Assembly (NCBI RefSeq): GCF_008831285.2
Contig: NC_045138.2
Coordinates: 16,959,934 to 17,023,933 of the forward strand
Length of the DNA stretch: 64,000 bases
DNA from: Nymphaea colorata
Taxonomy: Eukaryota; Streptophyta; Magnoliopsida; Nymphaeales; Nymphaeaceae
Direction: 5' to 3'
A program made the position numbers and the translations under genes. Shown piece after piece: positions 23,838-35,873 of the stretch. The notes beneath the pieces are model-generated. The model was not told the DNA's origin, searched no databases, and saw nothing but the letters and a program-made list of their open reading frames with translations. Numbering within the stretch: the stretch's first letter is position 1; every line of letters begins with the position of its first letter.

Positions 23838-25502
23838 GCATGATTTGATTCGTATTATGACACCTTGGTCCAATGGTCCCCAATTGATGAGAAGTAACCA
23901 ACATCATTTTTCACATGCATTTGCAACTTTATTCATTATGGGTCGGAAAATGGTAGGGACTACGATGATAGTTTATGAGAAAGCACATATCAATCATATT
24001 ATTAAGTGATTATGTTTTTCATATGTTGGACTATATATTTGAGCCCTACCTTAGATGGTTAGGGATTTATAGGGTTTGTCGTCATACTGTGAAGATTTAG
24101 TCTTCTGTTTATTCTCTTTTTCAGGTTTTGACATACTCAAGGCAGCAGTCATCTATGCATCGTATTTTTGTCCTATCGATGTCTTGTTTTTTTGTTTAGA
24201 AATCAAAGATTTATTTTGAGAGTGTTTTCGTCATGAGGGTCTCAACTAATTTCTTCAAGTTCAAACTCATTCACCAATCTTTTCGTGGTGTAGATCGTAA
24301 CATTATCATTCTCAATCTTTCTCTCTAACATCAGTTTAGCTAACCAATGTCCTCTCTGTCTCACCGCGGCTAAGTCTCGGATCCACCTTTTTACTTTTTA
24401 TCATTTCTTCTTTGGTGTTCTTACCTCTGCATGACCTTTCATTTTTAGTAGTCTTTCAGATCCACTCTCCATTCGTCTTTTTTCCCTCTTTTGTCATTCC
24501 TCCTACATGTCCATTTTCTAGGGTCGTGTTTGTAGGTTGTGGTTCATTTTTCTTTAGTGGTGCATTTGATAGGAGAGCAACAATAAGGTCTTCAGGGGTA
24601 CCTTCTCATCGCCGAATTTTGTGGCTCGTCTTATGCAGGGGATGTCCAGTTTGCTATTCGGCTGCGGCGCCTTGCTCGGTCTGTAGCTGGGTGACTGTGT
24701 CGCTCCTTCTATCTATTCTCTCCCCACTCCTCTTATTTTGTTTTGTTGTACGGTTGTCTTGCATATTTAGTCTTTTTATTTCTGTTCTTGCGGTTTGCTT
24801 TTATATCTAGGGGACATCTTGTCCCCAAATTTTGTTATGAATTTTCATTTTATCGGCTCTCTTCAAATAATTTTTTGAATGGAATGATGGAGTTTATTAG
24901 CTTTTTAAAACATTTGGCTTTGTTGAGGCATTGAAGCAATCGTCTTCTCTCCGAGAGATTAAATGCAAATTTTGCCTTTCCCCTTTACAATCAGGTAGGC
25001 TAAGCAGCTTATTGTAAATGCAAAGGACAAAATTCACACGAGACAAGACATTTAATTTACCTCTATCCACAATCACCAAATTTCTCCTAATACAAACATA
25101 TTCTCTCTGTTATGCGCTCACCTTTTCTTGGTGGTTGTAGTTAACCTGTCGATCACCCATTATAGCACCACAAAATACACACCAAATAAAATACAAGTAA
25201 CGATAGAAGCTGACTGCCTCAATGCCTCAACAAACTCAAAGTGATGGACTTAGCCGACAGGTGCGGACTCATGCTTAGGAGACGCCTAGGTGTGGACTAG
25301 TCCGCGCCTTAGCAACTAAGATCTGCACTATAAAAAGATTGAAGAACGAGTTTGAACTTGAAGCAAAATGAGTTTGCTCGTGTCCTAATGAATAAAGTTG
25401 GAAATGCATGTGAAAAAATAATACTTGCTATACTTCTCATTTACTGCGGGCCATTGGATCAAGGTGTGATTTCACAAGTCAAATCGCACCATACTCAAAG
25501 CT
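23838..25502. mobile_element. Long-inverted-repeat element, copy A (about 1.7 kb)
   Basis: The left arm (about 23838-23950, continued at 24240-24310 after an insert) is the imperfect reverse complement of the right arm (about 25320-25502). Both arms contain the TTCACATGCATTT and TTATTCATTA stretches in mirrored order. The 1 kb between them is T/C-rich and shows no recognisable transposase. Long inverted repeats with unrelated filling suit a non-autonomous Mutator-like element. A shorter relative is at 29570-30028. The exact ends and target duplication could not be fixed. Confidence 0.65.
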
Positions 25503-25808
25503 AATCGAGCAGCCAAAAAGAAAAGCAAGATTGGAGACATTAGCAATGTGGCAAAACTTGCTACTTAAGATGATAGGCCTTGAGGGATGAAAATATTCAT
25601 TTCATATCATGTTTTAACTTGCACACATTGCATGAATTCAAATGCACCTTATAGAAGGTACATACCCATCAATACTCAGGGTTAATTGTATTTCTCATTG
25701 GAAGAAAGATACTAGAGATTGAAGCAATGATTTCAGTCTTCATTGTAGTTAAGCTAGATTTAGAAATCGGAAGTGCGCATGCAACAAAAATACACTCAAG
25801 AGAAAAAA

Positions 25809-25890
25809 TATGGGGTTGCGGTATTTTGAAAATTTTTAATAAAAATATGTATGGGTTTGCGGTATTTTGAAAAATTTTAATAAAAATACG
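25809..25890. repeat. Tandem duplication of 41 bases
   Basis: TATGGGGTTGCGG starts at 25809 and TATGGGTTTGCGG at 25850, each followed by the same TATTTTGAAAA(T/A)TTTTAATA stretch. It lies between element A and the first foldback copy, in a segment missing from copy B. Confidence 0.85.
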
Positions 25891-26049
25891 TACATTTTAG
25901 AATTTTAACATTTTCAAAAAACCCCTTCTAAAAGTCTCCATTTTTTATTTAATCTGAGGCATTTTGGCCATTGCACACCCCTGTGCATGCACAGGAGCGT
26001 GCATGTAATTCAGTTTCGCTGTGTTGAGGATGACTCTAATCAAAGACAC

Positions 26050-26448
26050 CTTCCTTGCCAGGAACAGTCCAAATGTCACGGCCAGGTTGACGTGACTAAC
26101 TGTGACGCACTAACACATTCCAAAACCAACAATTACTTCCTGTAACTTGAACCCATAACGTAGTAAAACTTATTTATACAGGAGTTTATGCTTTTAGTAA
26201 CGCCAAAATTTATCATCTTCTCAGCAGAAAGTAACATAGATAATTTATTTATTGCATGAACCTATAAATAATGTTACTTTCTGCTGAGAAGGTGATAAAC
26301 TTTGGCGTTACTAAAGGCATAAATTTTTGAATCAACCAGTTTTACTATATTATGGGTTCAAGTTGGAGGAAGTAATTGCTGCTTTTGGGCGCTATTGGTG
26401 TGTTGCAGGTGGTCGCATTAGAAGTTTGGCCTGTTGTTGGCAAGGATA
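26050..26448. mobile_element. Foldback element, copy 1
   Basis: Almost the whole 400 bases is one inverted repeat. The left arm carries TTACTTCCTGTAACTTGAAC and AGCAGAAAGTAACAT; the right arm carries their mirror images in reverse order. The turn is near 26250. Transcribed, it would fold into one long hairpin. Copies 2 and 3 are at 26620 and 30300. Confidence 0.85.
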
Positions 26449-26619
26449 CTCAGGGTTTTCATCAAACAATGATTTCGACTACAATGAATACAAATGAAAG
26501 GAAAGAAAAACAAAGAACAGATAAGAGAAGCGACTTCTAACTAGCCTTCTGCTTACCATATGCTGAAGAGGAGCTTCTTCCATTATAAAAGACGAAAAGT
26601 TTGTTCTGTACACACGGCC

Positions 26620-27000
26620 AGGTTAATGTGACTTCCTGCAACAAACTAACACAGCCAAAAACCAACAATTACTTCCTTCAACTTGAACCCATGACCTAGT
26701 AAAACTGCTTTACACAGGCGTTTATGCTTTTGGTAATACCAAAATTTATCATCTTTTCAGCAGAAAGTAACATAGGTAACTTATTTCTTGCATGAACCCA
26801 TAAATAAATAATCTTTGTTACTTTCAGCTGAAAAGATGATAAACTTTGGTGTTACTAAAAGCATAAATTTTTGAATCAGCCAGTTTTACTATATTATGGG
26901 TTCAAGTTGGAGGAAGTAATTGTTAGTTTTGGTCTGTGTTGGTGTGTTACTGTGTTGCAGGTGGTCGCATTAGACATTTGAACGGTTCCTGGCAAGAATA
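26620..27000. mobile_element. Foldback element, copy 2
   Basis: This repeats copy 1 with scattered changes, arms and turn included. A shared non-palindromic flank of about 170 bases follows each copy (near 26450-26620 and 27000-27170), so element plus flank was duplicated in tandem. Confidence 0.85.
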
Positions 27001-27328
27001 CTGAGGGCTTCCATCAAACAATGGTTTCAACTAAAGGAATACAAATGAAAGGAAAGAAAAAGAAAGAACAGAAATAAGAAGTGACTTCTAACTTGCCTTT
27101 TGCTTACTACTTGCTGAAGAGCAGCTTCTTCCATAATAAAAGATGAAAAGTTTGTTGTGTACACACTTACAGGTTAACGGCATGGCCAGGATAATGTGAT
27201 TAACTGTGACACACTAAAAACACCTTGGTCTAAAAGTTTCTCATAATACATAATTGTTGTTGGTTATTTTTTGTCGGTTATAGCGGCGAGTTTAAGCACC
27301 ACTGCAGCTGTTTTGGGGAAGGTTTAAC

Positions 27329-27412
27329 AACCCCCCAACTATAGGTCCTCATTAAATAAAAAATTAAATTTTTTATAATGCAAATATTCATAAAATTTTT
27401 ACATAAAACTAT
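27329..27412. repeat. Dispersed direct repeat, first copy
   Basis: About 84 bases containing TCCTCATTAA and TAATGCAAATATTCA recur at 28750-28834 in the same orientation, 1.4 kb away. They may be remnants of one element's ends or of separate insertions. Confidence 0.7.
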
Positions 27413-27849
27413 ACCAGCGATAGATATTGGCTAGTATACATAACAACTTATATTGGCTGTAATAAAATCACCTTTGGTATGAAACCCCCAAGACTATACC
27501 CTAATGTCTCTAAGCTTCTAGCTTGCCGTGGGCAATAGGTGAACCTACTATACACACTTTCCCACCATTGACAGCCCAAATGAAAAACGCACTGGAACGT
27601 GCCAGCGGCCATGGGATTAGATCTAAAATTTTAAATTTTTATGAGAAACTAATATATAAGTAAGAAAAACTGCTGATAAATATTAATATAAAAGGGGAAT
27701 TTTTTTGGGGTTTGTATGGATAATTATCCACACCTAGCCTACACCCCTGGTTAAATTTTCCCAAATGAGAGAATGAGATTTTCCCATGTTTAAAACCTCA
27801 AAACAGCTAAGTTATTTAGGCCTTGGGCAGCTAAGTTATTTATGTCTTG

Positions 27850-28086
27850 GGCCTCGTTTGATGCACAGCGATTGCGATTTTACCGTGCATCGGGAAAACT
27901 TGCAGTCTTTATACGGTTTTTCACTTTCAAATCAAACACAAGAAAAATTATACTAGCGAGTTAGATGGTTCAGGGTAATTTTACCCTGCAAAAAAGTTGA
28001 ACCTCGGAGGGTTCGACTTTTTTCCATGGATTTTTTTTCATGATAAATTTACCATTCTAAATTTTACCTGTGCATCAAACAGGGCC
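27850..28086. mobile_element. Small MITE (237 bases) with TTG target duplication
   Basis: The ends GGCCTCGTTTGATGCACAG (27850-27868) and the mirror of GGCCCTGTTTGATGCACAG (28068-28086) differ at two positions. TTG flanks both sides (27847-27849 and 28087-28089). Three-base duplications and a GGCC(C/T)-GTTTG end fit PIF/Harbinger-type (Tourist-like) MITEs. It has no coding capacity. Confidence 0.8.
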
Positions 28087-29111
28087 TTGAGGAAGAGAAT
28101 CTTAAGCATTTGTCAGTCGATAAAACACATCCCAAAGAACTCAAACGATCTATGTTGACATTTATAAGTCTTCTAAATATCATCATCTTTTCGAGTGAAT
28201 GAAATTTGAACTACCACCCGAAGAAGACCGGAGCCCTCACCCAACTCCTCGTTCTCTAAGGACCAATTTTAGTGCCTTGGGATGCTGCTCTTGCTGCCCT
28301 TCAACTTGCACATTGGTAGCTCCCCATTTACAACACAAAGAATTGATACCCTGAGATTCAAAACAGAAACTGATCGCCTACCAGTCCCCTACTCAATCTC
28401 ATTGTGTCAACCTCTTTGGGGATAATAGCCATCCTCCTTTCATTGGAAAGAATGACATTGAAAAGGATAAGTATGTTCAAGAGGTAATAAGTTGAGACTC
28501 CTTGGCCCAAGAAATTTACAGGGCAATTCATCAATCATCTTAGCCAATGCATCATGACGTCTAAGCACCATAACCCAAGGAGAGCTGCGGGAACTTTCCT
28601 GCTATTCCGACATAAGCTAACAAGGCAGGTTCATTTATTTCATTTCCATGTGTTTTCATGGCAATAAATGGTTTAAGGTTTAAAAACCAACCGATCAACG
28701 TTTCCCACAAAAAAATGAGGCCTATACCAGTGGTCGATCTTTAATGGTGTACTAATCCCCCGCCTATAGCTCCTCATTAAGTAGAAAAATAAATTTTTAA
28801 TAATGCAAATATTCAGAAAATTTTACATAAATCCCCGTCCAAAGAAAATTGGTACCTACATTTATAGGTCACTCGCTATCTAGTCCTTATAATTAACATT
28901 AGAGTTTTTTTTTTTTAATTTATTTAAGGGTAAGTGGTTGATTTCACCTAACCATAGCCTTTCCTGCCCACTACCTCCAAGTTTCAAAGAGGTTGCTGGG
29001 ACAATTCAGAGGGGGAGTGCACTAGGACTCGATAACGACTACCATATGATTTGAACTTAAATCTCTCAATAAGATGTAGGCTGCCTTGCCGCCTAGTATG
29101 CTACAAGCACA
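28087..29111. other. Intergenic DNA
   Basis: No gene is recognised. It includes the second copy of the 84-base direct repeat at 28750-28834. Confidence 0.55.
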
Positions 29112-29215
29112 AGGGGGTTGGTGCAACAGACAAGGCTGGATTGATAAGCGGCTAGTTTCCATTTAGAATCTCATGGGCGTCAACTTTTTGTGTTGCAAAA
29201 TAAAGATCACTGATG
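29112..29215 (+). mobile_element. Degenerate SINE-like sequence
   Basis: It aligns with the better preserved SINE-like sequence near 41627: both hold GGTTGGT, a decayed A-box region, and TCTCATGGG(C/T)GTCAACT. Its B box is eroded. Confidence 0.45.
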
Positions 29216-29569
29216 TGCAAGTTGAATCACGGTGAGGGCATTCTATATATTGTTCACAAAATATCTGAACTAAGTAAATATAAAAAGTGTGCTTTTTATC
29301 AACTTCATTGATAGTTCATAAAGTGTTACAATATTCAAAATTATTTTTTATAAAAAACAAACGACAACTTTGTGCTGAATTGAATTTGAAAATTAACCAA
29401 GTTGACCATCAGTAACTTTTAAATTAATCTATAAACTGTTTGATTAAATAAGATTACTGAATACAAACCATTTGGTCAACTTCAATGATGATTTATAAAA
29501 TCTCATGTATAAAGTTATTAGCAACGGCAAAGGTATTATTGGCAACAGTAATAGCCATCGCCAATAGTA

Positions 29570-30028
29570 CTTACTGCTGGCATGATTTGCTTCGGATTAT
29601 GACACCTTGATCCAATGGTCTCCAGTTGATGAGAAGTAACGATTAGTATCATTTTTCACATGCATTTCCAACTTTATTCATTATGAGTCGGGCAACTAAT
29701 TTGCATCCAGTCCCAACTAATCCTTCAATCTTTTCATGGTGCAGATCATGATATTATCATTCTTAACCAACTCAAATGTTCCAAGAACTAATAAACTCCA
29801 ACGGTGCCATCCAAGAGACTGTTTAAAGTGAAAAGGGTAGAGAATAATAGTGTCATCTGTACTATAAAAAGATTGAAGGACGAGTTGGGACTGGAAGCAA
29901 ATTAGTTTGCTCGTGTCATAATGAATCAAGTTGGAAATGCATGTGAAAAAATGATATTTGTTACTTCTCATCAACTGCGGAACCATTGAATCCAGGTGTG
30001 ATTATACAAGTCAAATCACACCATACTC
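29570..30028. mobile_element. Long-inverted-repeat element, copy B (short form)
   Basis: The arms (about 29570-29745 and 29860-30028) match those of copy A in sequence and orientation, but only about 120 bases lie between them. B therefore looks like an internally deleted form of A, or A gained a filling. Homology continues on both sides (from 29440, and to 30250), so a larger unit was duplicated. Confidence 0.7.
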
Positions 30029-30299
30029 AAAACTGCTGGAGCACCCAAAAAGGAAAAGCAAGATTGGAGACATTAGCAATGTGGCAAAACTTGCTATTCA
30101 AGATGATGGGCCTTGAGGGATGAAAATATTCATTTCATATCTTGTTTTAACTTGCACAGATTGCATGAATTCAAATGCATCTTATAGAAGGTACATATCC
30201 ATCAATATTCAGGGTTAATTGTACTTCTCATTGGGAGAAAGCAATTATTTCAATCTTCCTTGTAGTTGAGCCACTATATAGAGGATGGCCCTGATCAAA

Positions 30300-30616
30300 G
30301 ACATCTTCCTTGCCAGCAACAGGCCAAACATCACGGCCGGGTTAACATGACCGCTTGCAACACACTGACACAACCAAGAACCAACAATTACTTCCTCCAA
30401 CTTGAACCCATAATGTAGTAAAACTGCTTTATAGAGAGTTTATGCTTTTAGTAACGCCAAAATTTATCATCTTTTCAGTACTATCTGCTGAAAAAATGAT
30501 AATTCTATACTACATGTTCAAGTTTGAGGAAGTAATTTTTGGTTTTGGGCTGTGTTGGTGTGTTGCAAGCGGTCACATTAACACATCCGTGACGTTTGGG
30601 CTATTGCTGGCAAGCA
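30300..30616. mobile_element. Foldback element, copy 3 (turn deleted)
   Basis: Same arms as copies 1 and 2, but the turn is shortened by about 100 bases. It follows copy B at the same relative place that copy 1 follows copy A. Confidence 0.8.
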
Positions 30617-30779
30617 AAGATTCTCAGGGCCTTCATCAAACAATGATTTCAACTACAAGGAATACAAATGAAAGGAAAGGAAAACAACAGAAGAAATGTG
30701 ACTTCTAACTAGCCTCCTGCTTACCACTTGCTGAAGAGCAGCTTATTCCATTATAAAAAATGAAAAGTTTGTTGTGTAG

Positions 30780-31740
30780 AGATAGACAGGTTACACTATC
30801 CAATTTATAGCTGAGAAATTGACTCAATCTAGAAAGTATAGATACCCTCCTGTGGTAACGAAATCACACCAAATGAGGCAATTACAGATAAAAACAATCA
30901 ATCTTCCTTTTTATGTAGGGATACTACCTTCTATACCTTAATATCTTCCTTTCTCATAGGCTCTTTTTTCTTTAATTTCTTATTTTGACTGTCCGTTCTG
31001 TCCATTTGAGTCTGTGTGTCTCTTTTGTGTCAATTTGGAGCTTTTGATCTTTTTTTTTCCCAAACCTAATAATGTGAAGATAATTTGTTCCATGTTTTTC
31101 TGTTTTTTATGAATGCAAGAAACTGCACATAAGATCTGTTGTTTACTGACGCTATTTTGTTCTCAATAAAAAGAAAAATAAAGTACTTCACAAAATATGC
31201 AAACAACTTTGCTATCTACATATGAATAAGCATCAAATGGTAAAGGTGCTAGCTGATTGGTAAAATCTACTGAATCCACTATGATTTCGGAAATATCAAC
31301 GGAAATTATGCCATGAAATGCATGAGCACGTGATTTCCAACTTTCTCATGACCGCTGTTAGAAGACAGTCCACATTAAATTTGTCCTTCGAGTTTGTTTA
31401 CTAACTTCATCAATAATTTGTCATTGGTCACACTGTGCTTTTGGTATGATTGTTTTAATCAGTGAGTTGAGGGCACCAGCACCGCTAGAATGATATTGAA
31501 ATGCTTTGCCGTACCATGCAACGCTACCATGGAAAGCTTATGCATTTCACATATTGCAGTTCAGCATTCTCGAATTTTCCACAATATTTGTTCTATGTGT
31601 TGGGAAGCTGTAAGTTAATTAGACAGATGTACGCTATGTTTCTATGCATGCTAATTAACTAGCATTCACTTTCATAATGGAATAGTTGTTTCACAATGGA
31701 TTTTGAAAACTTGATTTAAATGAAATTGTTCCATCGTTGC
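30780..31740. other. Intergenic DNA downstream of the Alba gene
   Basis: AT-rich with no recognised feature. The Alba 3' untranslated region probably ends in or just before 31740-31970. Confidence 0.5.
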
Positions 31741-31975
31741 AGGAAAGACCTGCTTTCAAACAGAAGAAGCTACAAACAGAAATTTCACTGTTCAATTCAA
31801 GAATATCAGAAAAGAAAGATCTAAATCATGCCCACAGGAACTCAACTATAGCTACAGGAATATCCGTACAGACAACTATCTCACTAACAATTTGTCTACA
31901 GAAATTCAGCTTAACACCTAAGGTACAAACAAGAAGCCTGTACATCCACAGCAGGATCACCAAGCTTTGTATCTT

Positions 31976-34019
31976 TTATTCCTGGTCACCTTCCGTATCC
32001 TTCTTCTCAGCTGCAGCTTCTTTCTTTTCATCTGTAGTTGCAGTCATTTTATTGTCAAAATCCTTCGTCTTCCCAAGCAATATTTCAATCTGTATAGTTT
32101 CAGAAACATTCTTAAATCAATTTAACAAATAGTCACTGCAGACTAAAGACTAGCTTGATAATGTGAATTGAATACAAATAAATATAATATTTTAACAGGG
32201 ATGAAGATGTTCTGCACTATGACTGAATTGGCAGTGGAATCAAGGAAGGATCTGCCTCCAGATTGATTATGTGGTGCTCTCACCTTGGCCTTGTGCACTT
32301 GACGGCCTTTATTTTCATCCTTCATATCGATGGTTGATGTCTGGATTTCTGCATCAGAGCAGCATTTTAAGGTTAATGATATTCAAGAGTGAGGCCCTTC
32401 TGTAACAGATTGCTACAGCAATTACCAAAAAAAAATTGCATACGGAAAAGACACACGCCAACAGAACAGAGCATTCCAAGAGCTTACTTTTTTCCACAGC
32501 CAGTCCATTGTTCTTCAATATCTCAGCAATAGTCACCACCGTAGCTATGGCTGGATTAGTTGTATGTGAAACACATCAGCCACATGAAGAACATAATCAA
32601 ACACAGGTCATAAAACATGTCAATGTTTGTCAATTGATAAAGGAAGGAAACAAAAGGTATTTGAGCAAGATTGATCAAAAGGTTGTAAATAAACTAGCTG
32701 TTCACCTTTTGATCTACAAACATGGCTAGATGCAATGAGTATAAGAAAGAAAATTCAAGTAGAAACAACTAGTTTGAAGATTTAATCCTATCCAGAATAA
32801 AGAGTAGTGAGATGATGGAGCAGAACCAAGAAACCAAAATCCATTGGTTGCTTTTACCAATCCCTAATCATAAATTCCGGTAATGAAATTGATCCTTCTT
32901 CAATGGCTAACAATTTACTAATCTGCAAATTGGTTACCACTAGTATATCAATTTCCAATAAATTTCAAATGACATCCACCTCGAAAGTTCAGGCAGTGAA
33001 GTTACTTGAGAAACCAAAAAAAAAAACTACCAAGAAAAGGTTGCACTTGCACATGTTTTCATTTCCAAATGGCCTACTACGCAAACACCTGAGAAATCAT
33101 TACACAACACAGAAGCACATAAACAAAAACTAGGTACACACGTTTACTATTAATTCAAAGTCTCAGTTTCTTAAGCGAAATACCCTACAGCCTTAGCGAT
33201 TAAGCTGAATTATGACAGAGAAGCAAATCACAAAATAAAGAACCAGGCTTAAGGAACACATTTACAAGAAACAGCATGAAACAGAAAACCAACTACTGAA
33301 AACCTTGATATATGGATCTCATATTCCAAGAAATGGAAACCTATAGATAATAAAGAAACTCCCCACTTCATGCAGATTAATAGCCATATCAAATGAAGCA
33401 AATCAAGATCGCAAGAGAAGCAATTACCCATCCCCAAAGCAGAGAGCTCCACCTCATTATACTGCTGCATGTACCTCTGATAAAAAACAAGTCAAGATTC
33501 AGAATTAAAAATAAACAGTGCAAATGAAATAAACGACAACCCCTATAATCAACACTAAGCTCGACGTCCCTGAGCCCCATTTCTTCTAAAGCAACCATAA
33601 TTGTGAAAACAACAAAACCACCCATCAGAATTTGCACACAAAGCCATATGAATCCAAACAACAAGAAGGTGATCTACTTCGTCAATCCGGAGAAAAGGAA
33701 AAAGAAACAAGCAAAACCTCCACCCAGCATTGCCCAAAAACAATCGGAACCCACACATTCTCACACAGAGATTCTTCCGACAACAATAGAACACATAATG
33801 GAGGACAAAGAAGGATGAAGAAGTCCAAGAAACCTCCAATCAGACATTACCCAAGAAACCAAATGAGAATAATAGAGAGAGAGAGAGAGAGAGAGAGACC
33901 TTGGCGAGGTTGACGTAAAAGAAGAGGGGCTTCTTGGTGTTGGAAACCTGAATCCTGTTCTTCTTCTGGGTAGCCGCAGACAGATTCAAATCTTCCATTG
34001 CCTCCTGTACGTGTTCCAT
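31976..34019 (-). CDS. ALBA3: Alba-family DNA/RNA-binding protein
   Basis: Five exons in gene order: 34019-33900, 33476-33428, 32550-32488, 32348-32284, 32089-31976. All introns are GT-AG and the phases close to 136 residues. The Alba fold covers about residues 17-105: the NRIQVSNTKKPLFFYVNLAK opening, the YMQQYNEVELSALGMA helix, the ILKNNGLAVEK segment, and a basic QVHKAK loop. A Glu/Lys-rich tail ends GDQE. Plant Alba proteins of this short class (At2g34160, At3g04620) bind nucleic acid as dimers in nucleus or cytoplasm; roles in RNA handling and R-loop protection are reported for relatives. The family is clear from the sequence. The ALBA3 symbol rests on the position between FLK and WDL1, as in Arabidopsis. 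A second in-frame Met lies at residue 8. The (GA)n tract beside the first donor (33875-33898) is an oddity. Confidence 0.9.
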
Positions 34020-34300
34020 CTCTCTCCCTTACTCTTCTCCGTTTCAGAGATGAGGAAGAAGAAGAAGGTGCAGCAGAAGAAAGCGCGCGAAGCAAACAAC
34101 AGAAACCGGGAGAGCCAAGACAGTGAGCCGTTAGAGAGTCGTGGCCCCCATTTATGGGAATGGGTCCCCCTGGATCGAGCCAATCACAGGACGCCACGTT
34201 TTCCCGCTTCGTTAGGCGTTCGTTGACGGATGGCGCCCGTTCGTTTATGACCGGCCGTTTCGGCAGGCGCGAGCGCGACCCCTCCGTCTCGTTTCTTGGT
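34020..34300 (-). promoter_or_regulatory. Probable promoter and leader of the Alba gene
   Basis: On the minus strand a CT-rich stretch (CTTCTTCTTCTTCCTC) precedes the start codon, and GC content rises sharply against the flanking AT-rich DNA. No TATA box was identified. Confidence 0.45.
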
Positions 34301-34329
34301 CGAGTTTGACCTTTGACTTCTTGATGCAG

Positions 34330-35870
34330 GAAACCGATGAATGATCGGGTCGGGTCGGATTGATATCTGACTGAATTGCTCAATATTTAGATTAGATTTA
34401 GATTTTAAAATGGACATGTAATTGGATTCGTTTTAAAATAAATATCTGATTGGATTTCCAAATTCAGATTTAGTTTCAAATAAACATCTTGCAGTTAAAA
34501 AGTCAGTTTTAAATACATAATAATAATAATAATGAGGTTTGGATTTGGTTCTGTATTTAAAAGTCAAATTTAGATTCGGTTGTAGATTTAGGAGCAGGAT
34601 TACGACCGGGTTCGGACTTCAAATTTAAAATTCAGATTCAGATACAGTATGAACTTTTCTTCATGTGCATTCAAATTTGGAGGGTGACTACATGAACATT
34701 CAATAAAATAAAATGGATATGGTAAAGGGTAGTACATTTAATTTAAATCCAATCTATTGACATCCCTATGGAGATAAACAATCTAGTCCTTGATTAGTAA
34801 AGACATCCCGCCATGATTATATTATCCTTGAGCTTTGGAACCACAAGCCCTAAGGGGTCCTTTGGCAGTTGGAACAATTTGTGACTGTTTCATGAATCTA
34901 CCCCAAAGATTAGAACAGATTCATAAAACAATAGAACCAAGTGTATATGAATCATCTGCCCCAAACGACGCTCATGAGTTCACTCTTTTACCAAACAACT
35001 CCTAAGAGTTCACTCTTTTTTTACAAGACGAGACAGTACTGCTGGGTTCTTGAACCCCTAGCTTTGTTGGATCCACTGAAAACCAAGTAATGTGGAATAC
35101 AATGATGTTTGTTTTTCTAAGACTTAATTACTGCATATTCCTCTATACACAATGCACCACTTGTTACTCATTAGCCCAAAGATTTTGCCATTTCCTGTTC
35201 AGATCAGAATCTGATTATTGTTTAGATTCCTTTTTTCTCTGTTTAGGAGATCCAAATTTAGTGAATCCAGATCCAAATCAGACCCCTACCCTCTTAATGT
35301 TGGATAACGACTTGGAGTGAACAAGAACAACACATCAGTCCACAAGAACATTCTTTAGAGCCAAATTATGCTTTTAATAACTTGAAGCTCAGAACAGATA
35401 CTCGATTCCATGCTTTTATTGCAGCAGTTAACTCAGTGGGGGTTACTAAATGCTGATCAAATTCATAGTCAAACTAAACATCAATACAAGCTCACTGGAG
35501 GCATAATCAGGTGGCGAGATGGCTCACACTCGAGGTGTCCAAGGTTTGAATCATGCGGTCGTTGTCATGGTCCAGTGTGTTACTCCTCAAGACCGCAAAC
35601 GATGGCAAGCGCAACAACAAAGTCTTCGAGCAGATGATAAGAGGGATATATAACTGATGGCTTGTTGAAGATTTAATTAAAGTGTTTGATTACTTCATAT
35701 TTTAGATTCATGGATCTGATGCGGCATATCCACTAAATTCATAGCTCATCAAAGTAAAGATCTAGGTCAGACATAATTAGATCGGCACTTGAAGACCTCA
35801 CTCTACTTATTTACATGAAGTCTCAATACCTAACATTGTTCGTGATGTTTTATCTTTTACATTGTTTTAT
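34330..35870. other. Intergenic DNA with decayed repeats
   Basis: 34330-34700 is built from variants of GGATTTGGATTT-like motifs common in decayed plant MITEs. A possible, much decayed SINE-like piece (ATGGCTCACACTCGAGG then AGGTTTGAATC) lies at 35505-35570. No gene is recognised. Confidence 0.4.
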
Positions 35871-35873
35871 CTA

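Noticed and set aside
24412-24810. 132-codon plus-strand frame inside element A
   Set aside because: T/C-rich filling gives hydrophobic, Cys/Phe-rich translation without any domain; considered as a captured gene fragment but nothing was recognised.
33847-34383. 178-codon minus-strand frame over the Alba start
   Set aside because: It is a shifted frame across the Alba promoter and first exon; the in-frame Alba exon with matching splice sites explains the DNA.
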